The translations under genes were made by a program, and so were the position numbers. Shown piece by piece: positions 1-7,977 of a stretch of 43,312 nucleotides of DNA (position 1 is its first letter; each line of letters opens with the position of its first letter). Origin of the DNA: Syntrophorhabdus sp. (GTDB lineage Bacteria > Desulfobacterota > Syntrophorhabdia > Syntrophorhabdales > Syntrophorhabdaceae); NCBI GenBank assembly GCA_012719415.1, contig JAAYAK010000025.1, positions 1 through 43,312 on the forward strand, written 5' to 3'. The notes under the pieces were generated by a model. It was not told the DNA's origin, did not search any database, and saw only the letters and a program-made list of their open reading frames with translations.

Positions 1-184
1 ACCTCCCTTTCTTTTAATTGTGGTGTTCCTGCACCACTGTTAATGGTTCAAGAAAGATGGTAGCCTTTTAACTGTCTGTCGGGCAAGGGGCTTTTATAAC
101 ATAGTCACTCAAGCTGTTCAAGCGGTTCAAACCGTCTTTCCGTTGTCTTGATTTCTCCTGCTCATCTGTTTTATTCTTCCCCTT

Positions 185-907
185 ATGAAGCTGCTTGTCC
201 TTGGGACCGGGACGGCTATTCCGAGAATTGAGCGGGGGTCGTCGGCGTATCTCGTGACGGCGCGCAGGGTGAAGGTCCTTGTCGACGTGGGTCCGGCCGT
301 TGTGAGGCGGCTCCTGGAGAGGGGATATGAAGTCGACGACGTGGATGTCATAATCCTCACCCACTTCCACGTGGATCATACGGCGGACCTTTCCACATTC
401 TTTTTTGCCTGCAACTACGGGAGGGTTCCCCGAAGAAGGCCGCTCACGGTCATCGGCGGGAAGGGCCTCGCCCGGTTCTACCGGGGGCTGTGCGCGGTTT
501 ATCCCTGGATCGTACCGAAGACCTACGATTTGACCATGCTGAGGCTGGTCAATGATTCCCGGAAGATGGCGGGGCTCACCGTCACGACGGCTCCCGTGAA
601 CCACAATCCGGAAAGCATCGCCGTGAGGATCGACGAAAAGAGGTCCGTCACCTTTTCGGGTGACACCGACGTCTCCGCGAACCTTGTCCGGCTGGCCGAC
701 GGGACAGATACACTTGTTGCCGAGTGCGCCTTTCCCGAGCGGAAGGTGAAGGGACATTTGAACTTTGCCGCCCTGGACAGGATAGTAAGGAAGGCGGAGC
801 CGAAACGCGTCATTCTCACCCACCTCTATCCCGACTGGGACGACTGGACCGGTGTGCTCCACGCACCGTACCTCCTGGGGGAAGACGGGATGGAGATGGA
901 GGTGTGA
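185..907 (+). CDS. MBL-fold metal-dependent hydrolase, ribonuclease Z-like
   Basis: A 240-residue protein of the metallo-beta-lactamase superfamily. Near residue 60 it has the metal-binding signature THFHVDH. Further candidate ligands follow in order: a histidine in VNHNPES, an aspartate in SGDTD and a late histidine in LTHLYP. The overall size and the start LGTGTAIP resemble the RNase Z/ElaC and small phosphodiesterase branch, but the substrate cannot be told from the sequence. The protein has no signal peptide and is probably cytoplasmic. The ATG at 185 has no clear Shine-Dalgarno sequence, but the family motif LGTGT begins at residue 6, so the start is well placed. The next gene, an LPS-kinase-like protein, lies downstream on the same strand after a heptad-repeat tract; no functional link is evident. 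Confidence 0.85.
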   Translation: MKLLVLGTGTAIPRIERGSSAYLVTARRVKVLVDVGPAVVRRLLERGYEVDDVDVIILTHFHVDHTADLSTFFFACNYGRVPRRRPLTVIGGKGLARFYRGLCAVYPWIVPKTYDLTMLRLVNDSRKMAGLTVTTAPVNHNPESIAVRIDEKRSVTFSGDTDVSANLVRLADGTDTLVAECAFPERKVKGHLNFAALDRIVRKAEPKRVILTHLYPDWDDWTGVLHAPYLLGEDGMEMEV

Positions 908-912
908 AGACC

Positions 913-975
913 GTTGCAGGTTTCAAGTTTCAGGTCTCAAGTTTCAGGTCTCAGGTCTCAGGCTAAAGACAAAGA
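913..975 (+). repeat. Heptanucleotide tandem tract 1
   Basis: Nine consecutive seven-base units with an exact 7-nt period. They begin at 913 with GTTGCAG, continue with GTTTCAR and GTCTCAR variants, and end GCTAAAG then ACAAAGA. The tract lies between two plus-strand genes. The same terminal pair (GNNAAAG, ACAAAGA) closes similar tracts at 10462-10560, 38274-38315 and 39094-39128. Confidence 0.8.
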
Positions 976-1085
976 AACAGAATGTTCCTGATGGCTGGCA
1001 TGTGCCCGCCAGGCATATAGACGTCCGGGGGGCTTTTCTCTTGTTTCCGTGGAAAAATGTGCTTGCATCGTATACAATCAGGAAA

Positions 1086-1886
1086 ATGGGAAAACTCAAG
1101 AGGGAACGGGAAGGGAGGTATGCCTTTGTTCACCGGGGGGAGTCGGTGGATATGGCAGAGCTTGTTGCCGGGATCGAGAGGCCCGCAAGGAGGTTCACCG
1201 GGGGGCGGGGCGCGCCGGGGGTCTTCGAGTTTGGGGGCAGGACGGTGGTTTGCAGGCAGTACTTCCATGGCGGCTGGCTCCGGGGGGTGACGGGTGCCAA
1301 CTTCCTCGGCGAGGAAAGGGCTCTCAGGGAACTTGAGGTGACGGCCTACCTGGAGGAAAGAGGATTTCCGGTGATCAGCCCGGTGGGCTATGTTGTCGAA
1401 AAGCAAGCGTCTTGCAGGAAACTTTACTTTCTGTCCCTCTTTCTGCCCGATGCCCGTGATCTCGTGGCATACTTTTTTTCTGCCGGTGTGAGGGAACGAC
1501 TGAGGATGGCGAAGAAGCTCGCCTCCACACTTTTTGAGATGGGTCGGCTGGGGGTCTATCATCCCGACCTGCATCTCAGGAACGTCCTCGCGACCTCAAA
1601 CGGGGGGCTTTTCCTGCTCGACTTCGACAAGGCATACCGCAAGGAAGTGGCATCGAGCGATTACGAAAGGATGTTCTGGCGCCTCGACAGATTCGTCAGG
1701 AAGTACGCCTCTCTCTTCGGCCGCCCCATAGACGACAGGGAACGCCTCATCTTCCTGCGCACATACGAACGTCTCTCCGGCGACAGGATCACAAAAAGGA
1801 TGTCCCAAAAACGCGACCAAATGAACCGCACCTCAAAACTGGGCTGGACCATAGACCGTTTGATCTATAGAAGAAAGAAGACCTGA
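1086..1886 (+). CDS. Kdo/WaaP-family lipopolysaccharide kinase-like protein
   Basis: About 266 residues from the chosen ATG. The protein has the minimal protein-kinase-like fold seen in Kdo kinases (KdkA) and WaaP. The catalytic-loop sequence YHPDLHLRNVL is followed by LLDFDKA, which matches the HxDLxxxN and DFD elements of that family. Family members phosphorylate the inner-core sugars of lipopolysaccharide at the inner membrane. The open frame runs upstream to 852, but that part overlaps the heptad-repeat tract and reads like non-coding DNA, so I start at the ATG at 1086. An ATG at 1152 with a GGGGGGAG stretch upstream is an alternative. The gene converges with a lipid A acyltransferase gene 63 bp away, so two LPS genes lie side by side. 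Confidence 0.75.
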   Translation: MGKLKREREGRYAFVHRGESVDMAELVAGIERPARRFTGGRGAPGVFEFGGRTVVCRQYFHGGWLRGVTGANFLGEERALRELEVTAYLEERGFPVISPVGYVVEKQASCRKLYFLSLFLPDARDLVAYFFSAGVRERLRMAKKLASTLFEMGRLGVYHPDLHLRNVLATSNGGLFLLDFDKAYRKEVASSDYERMFWRLDRFVRKYASLFGRPIDDRERLIFLRTYERLSGDRITKRMSQKRDQMNRTSKLGWTIDRLIYRRKKT

Positions 1887-1949
1887 AAAGCCAGCGCCAC
1901 ATCCTGCCGACAAGCGGCAATGCCCGTCGGCGGTGCCCCTTCAAGCGAT

Positions 1950-2837
1950 TCAAGCGGGTCTTTTCCTTCCCCACCGCTGGTGGACCCAGAACCATTCGTC
2001 GGGGTACTGGCGGATGATGTCTTCGAGGAAGGCGTTGATCTTGCGGGTGTTCTTCGCGATGAGGTCGTCGATGTCGCCGTCGCGTTCCATGAGGATGGGC
2101 TGGCCGCACATGATGGTGTAGCGAAGGAATCCCTTGCGCACGGGATAGCAGGGGACGACCTGGCAGCCGGTCTTCATGGCGATCATGGCGGTGCCCTTCG
2201 ATGTGGGGACCTTGTGGCCGAAGAAATCGACGAAGACCCCGCGGGACCGCTTTTCGCGCTGATCTCCGAGGATGGCGATGATGGCGTTCTTCTTGAGCAG
2301 GCGCATGACCTCCCTCGCGGTGTTGGCGTTGACGATGATGGTCAGGCCCGTCGATTCCCGGAGGCGATTGAGAAAGGTGTTGAGACGGACGTGTTTCTTG
2401 AGGGGCCGGGCGAGGGCCACGACGGGTTGGTTGAGGAGCCTGGAGGTTATGCCCATGATCTCCCAGTTGGCGAAGTGGAAGGTGAGCGCGATGACACCGC
2501 GGCCTGCCCCGAGGGTTGTCTCGACGATGTCCTTCGGCTCGAGGGAGAACCGCTCCGGGACCTCGCGGAGAGGGAGAAAGGGGACGAGAATGAGCTCTAT
2601 CATGTTGGTGCCGAGCTTCTGGAAACAGGAGAGGGCAATGTCTTTGGCCTCGCCGGGGGCGAGATCGGGGAAGGCCCTGCGTATGTTGGAGATGGCAATG
2701 TTCCGACGTCTCCTCAGCAGGGTGAAGCCCATCCTTCCGAGCCATCGACCGGTGCCCCGGCGAGCGCTCTCGGGCAGGGCCATGAGGCAAAGCTGCAGTG
2801 CCTTGATAAGAAAGATGATTGCGATATCCGCGATCAC
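1950..2837 (-). CDS. Lipid A late acyltransferase, LpxL/HtrB family
   Basis: A 295-residue member of the lysophospholipid/lipid A acyltransferase superfamily. The catalytic H-x4-E motif is HFANWE, with H121 and E126, and the later GDQ segment is typical of LpxL-like enzymes. Known family members transfer an acyl chain from acyl-ACP to Kdo2-lipid IVA or a later intermediate, on the inner face of the inner membrane. The hydrophobic N-terminus (residues 2-20) would be the membrane anchor. The gene starts 6 bases after the stop of the Trm112-like gene, so it is the last gene of the cmk-ispH-rpsA transcription unit. Whether it adds the first or second secondary chain cannot be decided here, so no gene symbol is given. 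Confidence 0.9.
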   Translation of the reverse strand: MIADIAIIFLIKALQLCLMALPESARRGTGRWLGRMGFTLLRRRRNIAISNIRRAFPDLAPGEAKDIALSCFQKLGTNMIELILVPFLPLREVPERFSLEPKDIVETTLGAGRGVIALTFHFANWEIMGITSRLLNQPVVALARPLKKHVRLNTFLNRLRESTGLTIIVNANTAREVMRLLKKNAIIAILGDQREKRSRGVFVDFFGHKVPTSKGTAMIAMKTGCQVVPCYPVRKGFLRYTIMCGQPILMERDGDIDDLIAKNTRKINAFLEDIIRQYPDEWFWVHQRWGRKRPA

Positions 2838-2843
2838 ACGAAC

Positions 2844-3029
2844 CTATTTCGGATCGTCGCCGTTGATCGGCAGGGCTTCCTCGATGAGCATCACGGGTAT
2901 GCCGTCCCGGATGGGATAAAGAAGACGGCAGGCGGCGCATGTGAGACCGTCCCCGGAGGCCGTCAGGACAAGGTCGCCCTTGCATTTGGGACAACAGAGG
3001 ATATCGAGCAGATCCTGGCTAATGGTCAT
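2844..3029 (-). CDS. Trm112-family small zinc-binding protein
   Basis: A 61-residue protein with two cysteine pairs. One is C12/C13 with C16 in LLDILCCPKC; the other is C31 and C34 in LTCAACR. The LYPIRDGIPVML segment that follows is the hallmark of the Trm112/YcaR family. Members are small zinc-ribbon proteins that stabilise methyltransferases in eukaryotes and archaea; the bacterial role is less clear. In many proteobacteria this small gene lies beside lipid A genes, and here it lies directly before an LpxL-like gene and 18 bases after rpsA on the same strand. Confidence 0.9.
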   Translation of the reverse strand: MTISQDLLDILCCPKCKGDLVLTASGDGLTCAACRLLYPIRDGIPVMLIEEALPINGDDPK

Positions 3030-3047
3030 TCTTCTCCTTCCTTCGGA

Positions 3048-4763
3048 TCAATCCGTGGTATCGCCGCCATTCTTCTTCATGGCCGGTTCAAGAATGTCGC
3101 CGAGAGTTGAGAAAGCACCTGTATTCTCCTCGCGCGTCTCCGTGATCACCCGGTTCTCTTTCCTGCGAAGCACCCTGGTGCTGAGCGCTATCCTCTTGTC
3201 CTTTTCGTCTATGTTGAGGATCGCTGCCTGTATGGTGTCGTCGAGGGTGAAGACCTCCGAAGGCTGTTTACCCTGGAGTTCGTCCATCTCGGAGACGTGG
3301 ACGAGGCCTTCGATCCCCTCCTCTATCTCGACGAAGACACCGAAATCGGTGATGCTCGTTATGTGGCCTTCGATGACATCACCCGTGGAATAGCGGCTCG
3401 CCACCCCTTTCCAGGGATCTTCCTTCAGACGTTTGATGCTGAGGGAGAACTTTTTCTGTGTCTTGTCGATGTTGAGGACAAAGGCGTCTATGGTGGTGCC
3501 CTTCTTGAACTGCTCCTGGAACGTCTTTTTCCTCCGGGACCAGGAGAGCTCCGACATGTGCACGAGTCCGTCGATGCCGTTGCCTATACCGACGAACATG
3601 CCGAATTCGGTGAAGTTCTTGACCTTGCCTTTCACGATGGAGCCGGGCGGGTAATTCACCTCGAGATCGTCCCAGGGATCAGGGGCCAGCTGTTTGAGGC
3701 CCAGGGAGATGCGTTTCTTCTCGAGGTCGATCTTGAGGACGACGAGTTCCAGGTTGTCGCCTTTGTTGACGAGCTTCGCGGGGTTCTTGAACTTCTTGTC
3801 CCAGCTCATCTCGCTGACGTGAAGCAGTCCCTCGAGTCCCTGCTCCAGTTCCACGAATGCGCCGTATTCCACGATCCCGACGACCTTGCCCTTGACCTTG
3901 CTTCCGACGGGGTATTTCTCGTCTATCTTCAGCCATGGGTCGGTCTTGAGCTGCTTCATGCCTATGGAGACACGTCCTTTCTCGGTGTCGATGGCTATGA
4001 TCTTGACCTTCACTTCGTCCCCGATCCTCAGGTATTCCTTGGGATGGGTTATCTTTCCCCATGTCACGTCGTTTATGTGGAGAAAACCGTCGACACCGCC
4101 GAGGTCGACGAAGGCCCCGTAGTCGGTGATGTTCCGGACGAAGCCATACAGGATCTGTCCGTCCTTGACGTTCTTCCAGAATTCCTGCCTTTTCTTATCC
4201 CGTTCCTCTTCGAGGAGCACACGCCTCGAAACGATGATGCTGCCCTTTCTCCGGTTGGACTTGATGACCTTGAATTTCAGGTTCCTTCCCACGAAGGATG
4301 CCGGGTTCTTGACGGGTTTGATGTCTACCTGCGAAAGCGGAAGGAAGGCGTTGATACCCATATCGACGATGAATCCGCCCTTGACCTCGTTCAGGATATG
4401 GCCTTCCAGGGGTGTCCCGTCTTCGAGGGACCTGTCGATCTTTTCCCAGGTCTTTATCTCGTCGACCCTCCTCTTCGAGAGTCTCAGGAGACCCGACTCC
4501 TTTTCCCTGCCGACGACCATCACTTCCACTTCGTCGTCGACGCTGACAGGCTGGGCCTCTCCTTCTTTCGGAGGGAATTCCTGGAGGGAGACTATGCCCT
4601 CGGACTTCAAACCCACATCCACAATGACCGAATCGCCGGTGATGTTGATCACCCTGCCTTTCAGGACATTGCCTTCCTGCAGGCTTTTCATCGACGTTTC
4701 GTACAGGGCCTGCATGTCCTCCTGTGAGTTATCTTTCGGTGTCCCGGAATCTGTCTCCACCAT
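3048..4763 (-). CDS. rpsA: 30S ribosomal protein S1
   Basis: A 571-residue protein with six S1 RNA-binding repeats, roughly at residues 33-98, 112-180, 200-270, 287-355, 373-443 and 458-528. The later repeats keep the pattern GxVxxIxxFGxFVxL...GLVHxSE. The length and six-repeat layout match full-length proteobacterial S1, which recruits mRNA to the 30S subunit. The order cmk-ispH-rpsA is conserved in many Desulfobacterota and Clostridia, where ispH and S1 can even be fused. Here they are separate genes 13 bases apart. The frame has no break. Confidence 0.97.
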   Translation of the reverse strand: MVETDSGTPKDNSQEDMQALYETSMKSLQEGNVLKGRVINITGDSVIVDVGLKSEGIVSLQEFPPKEGEAQPVSVDDEVEVMVVGREKESGLLRLSKRRVDEIKTWEKIDRSLEDGTPLEGHILNEVKGGFIVDMGINAFLPLSQVDIKPVKNPASFVGRNLKFKVIKSNRRKGSIIVSRRVLLEEERDKKRQEFWKNVKDGQILYGFVRNITDYGAFVDLGGVDGFLHINDVTWGKITHPKEYLRIGDEVKVKIIAIDTEKGRVSIGMKQLKTDPWLKIDEKYPVGSKVKGKVVGIVEYGAFVELEQGLEGLLHVSEMSWDKKFKNPAKLVNKGDNLELVVLKIDLEKKRISLGLKQLAPDPWDDLEVNYPPGSIVKGKVKNFTEFGMFVGIGNGIDGLVHMSELSWSRRKKTFQEQFKKGTTIDAFVLNIDKTQKKFSLSIKRLKEDPWKGVASRYSTGDVIEGHITSITDFGVFVEIEEGIEGLVHVSEMDELQGKQPSEVFTLDDTIQAAILNIDEKDKRIALSTRVLRRKENRVITETREENTGAFSTLGDILEPAMKKNGGDTTD

Positions 4764-4776
4764 GGTCCTGTGCCCC

Positions 4777-5598
4777 CTAAAAGTTTTTTACACGCCCCTC
4801 AACAATATCTATGATAAGGTCGGGAGTTGATGCGCCTCCCGTCAAACCCACGCGGGATACGTTCTGAAACCATTCCGGCCGGAGATCGTCAACGGTTTCG
4901 ATATGATGGGTGTTTGGTTGTACCTTGTGAACGACCTTGTAGAGTTTTGTGGTGTTGGAACTGTTCTTCCCCCCTACTACCAACATCATATCGACACTGC
5001 CCGATAACTCTATGGCCTCATTTTGTCGTATCTGGGTGCTTTCGCAAATTGTATTGTAGATCCTCAGCTCCTCCACGCCTGCGATGAGCTCCTTGACGAT
5101 GCCGACGAAGGTGCCTTTATCGAGGGTGGTCTGGCTTACAACTCCCACCTTCCTGGCGGCCAATGTTGTTGGTTCCTGTAGTACAATACCATCGTTATCC
5201 AAATAACTCAAGACACTTTTGACCTCGGGGTGGTTCCTGTCGCCGACGATCACGACCTGGTAGCCGCTCTTCTCGAGGTACTTTGCGTGCTTTCGAACGC
5301 GCTTCACGAAGGGGCACGTCGTGTCTATGATCTTGAGGCCCGTTGTCCGGGCATACTCCTCTTCATCCTTCCGTATGCCGTGGGTCCTGAAGACGATGGT
5401 TCCGTCCGTGACCTCGCGGACATCATCGACAGGGGTGACGCCCTTTTCCTTCAGGAGGTTCACCATCTGCGGATTGTGGATGATGGGTCCCAGCGTGAAG
5501 ACCTTTCCACCCGTCTCCCCGGCGGCCTTGAGGACCATCTTGATGGCGCGCTTGACCCCGAAACAGAAGCCGATGTTCTTCGTTTTGACCACCTTCAT
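4777..5598 (-). CDS. ispH: 4-hydroxy-3-methylbut-2-enyl diphosphate reductase
   Basis: A 273-residue IspH, the last enzyme of the MEP isoprenoid pathway, which makes IPP and DMAPP from HMBPP using a [4Fe-4S] cluster. The three cluster cysteines are C12 (GFCFGV), C95 (TTCPFV) and C185 (NTICEST). Substrate-site histidines are visible at H41 and H123. The frame stays open to 5658, but the 20 extra residues overlap cmk and precede the canonical N-terminus MKVVKTKNIGFCFGV, so I start at 5598. That leaves one base between this start and the cmk stop. IspH depends on reduced ferredoxin or flavodoxin, which suits an anaerobe. Confidence 0.96.
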   Translation of the reverse strand: MKVVKTKNIGFCFGVKRAIKMVLKAAGETGGKVFTLGPIIHNPQMVNLLKEKGVTPVDDVREVTDGTIVFRTHGIRKDEEEYARTTGLKIIDTTCPFVKRVRKHAKYLEKSGYQVVIVGDRNHPEVKSVLSYLDNDGIVLQEPTTLAARKVGVVSQTTLDKGTFVGIVKELIAGVEELRIYNTICESTQIRQNEAIELSGSVDMMLVVGGKNSSNTTKLYKVVHKVQPNTHHIETVDDLRPEWFQNVSRVGLTGGASTPDLIIDIVEGRVKNF

Positions 5599-5599
5599 T

Positions 5600-6268
5600 C
5601 TACGAGCCGTCCTCCTTATCGATATGCGCGAGGACCATCCTGAGGACGCCCTGCACATCTGTTCCCGTTGTGTCGAGGACTATGGCGTCGGACGGGACGA
5701 CGAGGGGGGCGATGGCCCGTTCGGAATCGTTCCTGTCCCGCTTTTCCATGTCTTCCCTCACTGCGGACAGGGCGTGGCCCGGGTCCCTCGACACAAGTTC
5801 GTTATATCTGCGGTTTGCCCGTTCATCGGGACGGGCGTCGAGGTAGAATTTGATATCGGCGTCAGGGAAAACGACGCTGCCCGTGTCGCGCCCTTCCAGG
5901 ACCACCTTCCCCTGTCCGGCCAGCTTGCGCTGGATCGCGTTCGCGTAATCCCTCACGACCTGTTTTTGTGACAGAGAGGATGCGAGCAGTGAGATATCGG
6001 GCTGCCGGATCTCGCCGGAGATGTCCCTGCCCGCCAGGGCGACCCGCGTATCACCACCGAACTCGAAGGATAGAGGGAGCGTCTGGAGGAGTTCCTCGAT
6101 GGTCTCCTCGTTCTTCCTCGTCTTGTAGGCGTATGCGATGCCGCGGTAAATGGCGCCGGAATCGATGTACGTGTATCCGGCCGTCGAAGCGAGGAGCCTG
6201 GCAATGGTCGACTTGCCGGCACCGCTCGGACCGTCTATGGTGATGATCTTGTTCTTTCTCGGAGTCAC
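5600..6268 (-). CDS. cmk: Cytidylate kinase
   Basis: CMP/dCMP kinase, an NMP kinase with the P-loop GPSGAGKS near the N-terminus, then the SGAIYRG and EGRDTGSVVFPDA substrate-site segments typical of CMK. The frame is open to a GTG at 6319, but that gives an unusual 17-residue N-terminal extension with no ribosome-binding site. The internal GTG at 6268 gives 222 residues (VTPRKNKIITIDG), the usual family length, with a GGGA upstream, so I prefer it with moderate certainty. It is the first gene of a cmk-ispH-rpsA-trm112-acyltransferase unit. The 640 bp upstream are filled by repeats. Confidence 0.92.
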   Translation of the reverse strand: MTPRKNKIITIDGPSGAGKSTIARLLASTAGYTYIDSGAIYRGIAYAYKTRKNEETIEELLQTLPLSFEFGGDTRVALAGRDISGEIRQPDISLLASSLSQKQVVRDYANAIQRKLAGQGKVVLEGRDTGSVVFPDADIKFYLDARPDERANRRYNELVSRDPGHALSAVREDMEKRDRNDSERAIAPLVVPSDAIVLDTTGTDVQGVLRMVLAHIDKEDGS

Positions 6269-6373
6269 GTTGTTTCCCGCAGCCTGAAAAACTGATGCCA
6301 GGTAGTCAGTATATACCACTTTTCAGTGAAATTCAAAGCCGAACCCCGCAACACCGCGCGGGGAGAGGGGTGG

Positions 6374-6476
6374 GAGCGGGGGCAAGCTCAAAGACCTTAT
6401 CTCACGCCCGTTCGTTGTATTCATCGTGCGGTAAGAGCGGGGGCAAACTCAAAGATATTATCTCTCGCCCGCTTCG
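6374..6476 (+). repeat. Pair of ~42-bp imperfect direct repeats
   Basis: The stretch GAGCGGGGGCAARCTCAAAG followed by a TTATCTC-CGCCCG-TTCG segment occurs at 6374-6414 and again at 6435-6476, 61 bases apart. The second copy runs into the left end of the large symmetric element that starts at 6458. The first therefore looks like a duplicated fragment of that element's border. Confidence 0.75.
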
Positions 6477-6891
6477 CTCAAGACCGCAGAGGACGCAGAG
6501 AGAGGAGAAAAGAAAGAAAAGATTGCCGCCGGATTTCGAAGCCTACCAAAATCCGGCGGCCTTCTCGTCCCGCCGTCCCGGCGGGAGAGAAACAATATGG
6601 GCTCTTTATCCTGAAGAAGTTATCCCCTCTCATCCCCCCCTGTAGTCATAGGTCCTATAAGTCCTATATGTCTCATAGGTCCTATACCCCATCCTCCAAC
6701 CCCCATACTACCTTACCCCCCAAGACTTCCATCCCCCCACCTGGAAAGGATTCTTTTCATGTCCCTCCCGTCGCAGACGGGATGCAAGGCCGGCTGGATC
6801 TTGGAAGGCTTCGAAATCCGGCCGGATCTTTTCTCTGCGTCCTCTGCGGGCTTGAGAGACGAGCGAAGTGAGGAACGGGCGAGAGGCAAGG
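6458..6891. repeat. Large mirror-symmetric intergenic element, copy A
   Basis: A 434-bp element filling most of the hisC-cmk gap. The outer arms are inverted copies: CTCTCGCCCG plus CTTCGCTC and CGCAGAGGACGCAGAGA on the left, with their reverse complement on the right. Inside each arm lie two hairpins. On the left, GCCGCCGGATTT pairs with AAATCCGGCGGC (6525-6560) and TCCCGCCG with CGGCGGGA (6568-6586). On the right, TCCCGTC pairs with GACGGGA (6766-6782), and a 10-bp stem lies at 6790-6825 followed by TCTTTTCTC. The centre holds a nine-base tandem tract (GTCCTATAN) at 6643-6687. A second copy lies at 25143-25579. No credible gene was found in it. Confidence 0.85.
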
Positions 6892-6907
6892 CTGTTGTTG
6901 AGGCGGC

Positions 6908-7972
6908 TTAAAGGAGTCTTTTCAGCTCTTCGATGCAGCGAGTGTTCTCGTGGGGGGTGCCGAAGGAGATGCGGATGGAGTCGGGCAGGCCGTAGGCTCC
7001 CATAAAGCGCACGAGGACCTTTCGCTCAAACAGCCTTTTCGTGATCTCCTCGGCCCGGGGACCAAGCTTGACGAGGACGAAGTTGGCTTCCGTGGGTGTG
7101 TATTCGAGGTTGAGCGCCTTCAGGGAGTCGTAGTAGAAGCTTTTCGCTGCCCTGTTGTTGGCGAGGACGGCGGCGAGGCGAACGTCGTCGTTGAGCGCGG
7201 CGCGGGCGGCGAGAATGGCGATGAGGTTGATGCTGAAGGGTTGCTTCGTCCTGTCGAGAAAGGAGACAAGCTCTGCGTCGCCTATCCCGTATCCGACTCT
7301 GAGGCCGGCGAGACCGTAGGCCTTGGAAAAGGTCCTCAGGATGAGGACGGGGTGCTCTTCTACAAAGGCGAGTGTTCTGGGGAAGGTCTCGATCTCGGCG
7401 AACTCGGCGTAGGCCTCATCGACGACGAGGAGAACGTCGGGCGGGATGGAACCGATGAAGCGTTCGAACTCCTCCTGGTGGTATATGGTGCCCGTGGGGT
7501 TCAAGGGGTTGTTGAGGAAGATGATCCGGGTCCGGTCGTCCATCGCGGCCGCTATCTTCCCGAGGTCCGTGGAGAGGTCCGTCAGGGGCACCTTTGTCGT
7601 CTCGTACCCGTAGATCCGGGCGGCGATGTCATAGAAGGCGAATGAGGACTCGGTGACGATGACGCCCGTGCGTGTGGCATGCTTCATGGCCCTGAAGGTC
7701 ATCTCGATCAGTTCGTTGGAGCCGTTGCCGATGAGGAAATTGTCCCCTTTGAGGCCGTAGAGGCCCGCAAGGTCGTCCTTGAGCTCTTTTTCTCCTCCCG
7801 GATACCGGTTGATCGCGAAGAGGGCGTCGAGTATGGATTCGAAGACCTTCTCCGAAGGGGGATAGGGGTTCTCGTTGGACGACAGGCGGACCCATCCGTC
7901 CTCGTGGCCGTACATGAGGGCCTTCGGGTAGTACGGTATGTTCCTGACACTGTCACTGATGGAGAGCTTCAT
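6908..7972 (-). CDS. hisC: Histidinol-phosphate aminotransferase
   Basis: A 354-residue fold-type I PLP aminotransferase. It has the HisC N-terminal signature LSSNENPYPPS, NPLNPTG around residue 155-161, D185 in VVDEAYAEF for the pyridine nitrogen, and K217 in TFSKAYGLAGLRVGY as the PLP-binding lysine. The C-terminal RISFGTPHEN segment carries the phosphate-binding arginine. HisC converts imidazole-acetol phosphate and glutamate to histidinol phosphate. The gene directly downstream of a PHP phosphatase gene fits the next histidine step. No other his genes are present here, so this is a detached part of the pathway. Some HisC-like enzymes act on aromatic amino acids instead, and that cannot be excluded. 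Confidence 0.93.
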   Translation of the reverse strand: MKLSISDSVRNIPYYPKALMYGHEDGWVRLSSNENPYPPSEKVFESILDALFAINRYPGGEKELKDDLAGLYGLKGDNFLIGNGSNELIEMTFRAMKHATRTGVIVTESSFAFYDIAARIYGYETTKVPLTDLSTDLGKIAAAMDDRTRIIFLNNPLNPTGTIYHQEEFERFIGSIPPDVLLVVDEAYAEFAEIETFPRTLAFVEEHPVLILRTFSKAYGLAGLRVGYGIGDAELVSFLDRTKQPFSINLIAILAARAALNDDVRLAAVLANNRAAKSFYYDSLKALNLEYTPTEANFVLVKLGPRAEEITKRLFERKVLVRFMGAYGLPDSIRISFGTPHENTRCIEELKRLL

Positions 7973-7977
7973 TGTCC

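Noticed and set aside
1-184. Hairpin GTGGTG/CACCAC near 20-40
   Set aside because: The stem is short and has no T-run on either strand, so a terminator is not supported; I see nothing else before the first gene.
3297-4727. A 476-codon plus-strand frame opposite rpsA
   Set aside because: It is the complement of a clear six-repeat S1 gene; the length comes from GC-rich codon structure.
6326-6871. A 181-codon frame in the hisC-cmk gap
   Set aside because: It runs through the repeat element and has repetitive, low-complexity translation; a similar frame appears in the second copy only because of the repeat.
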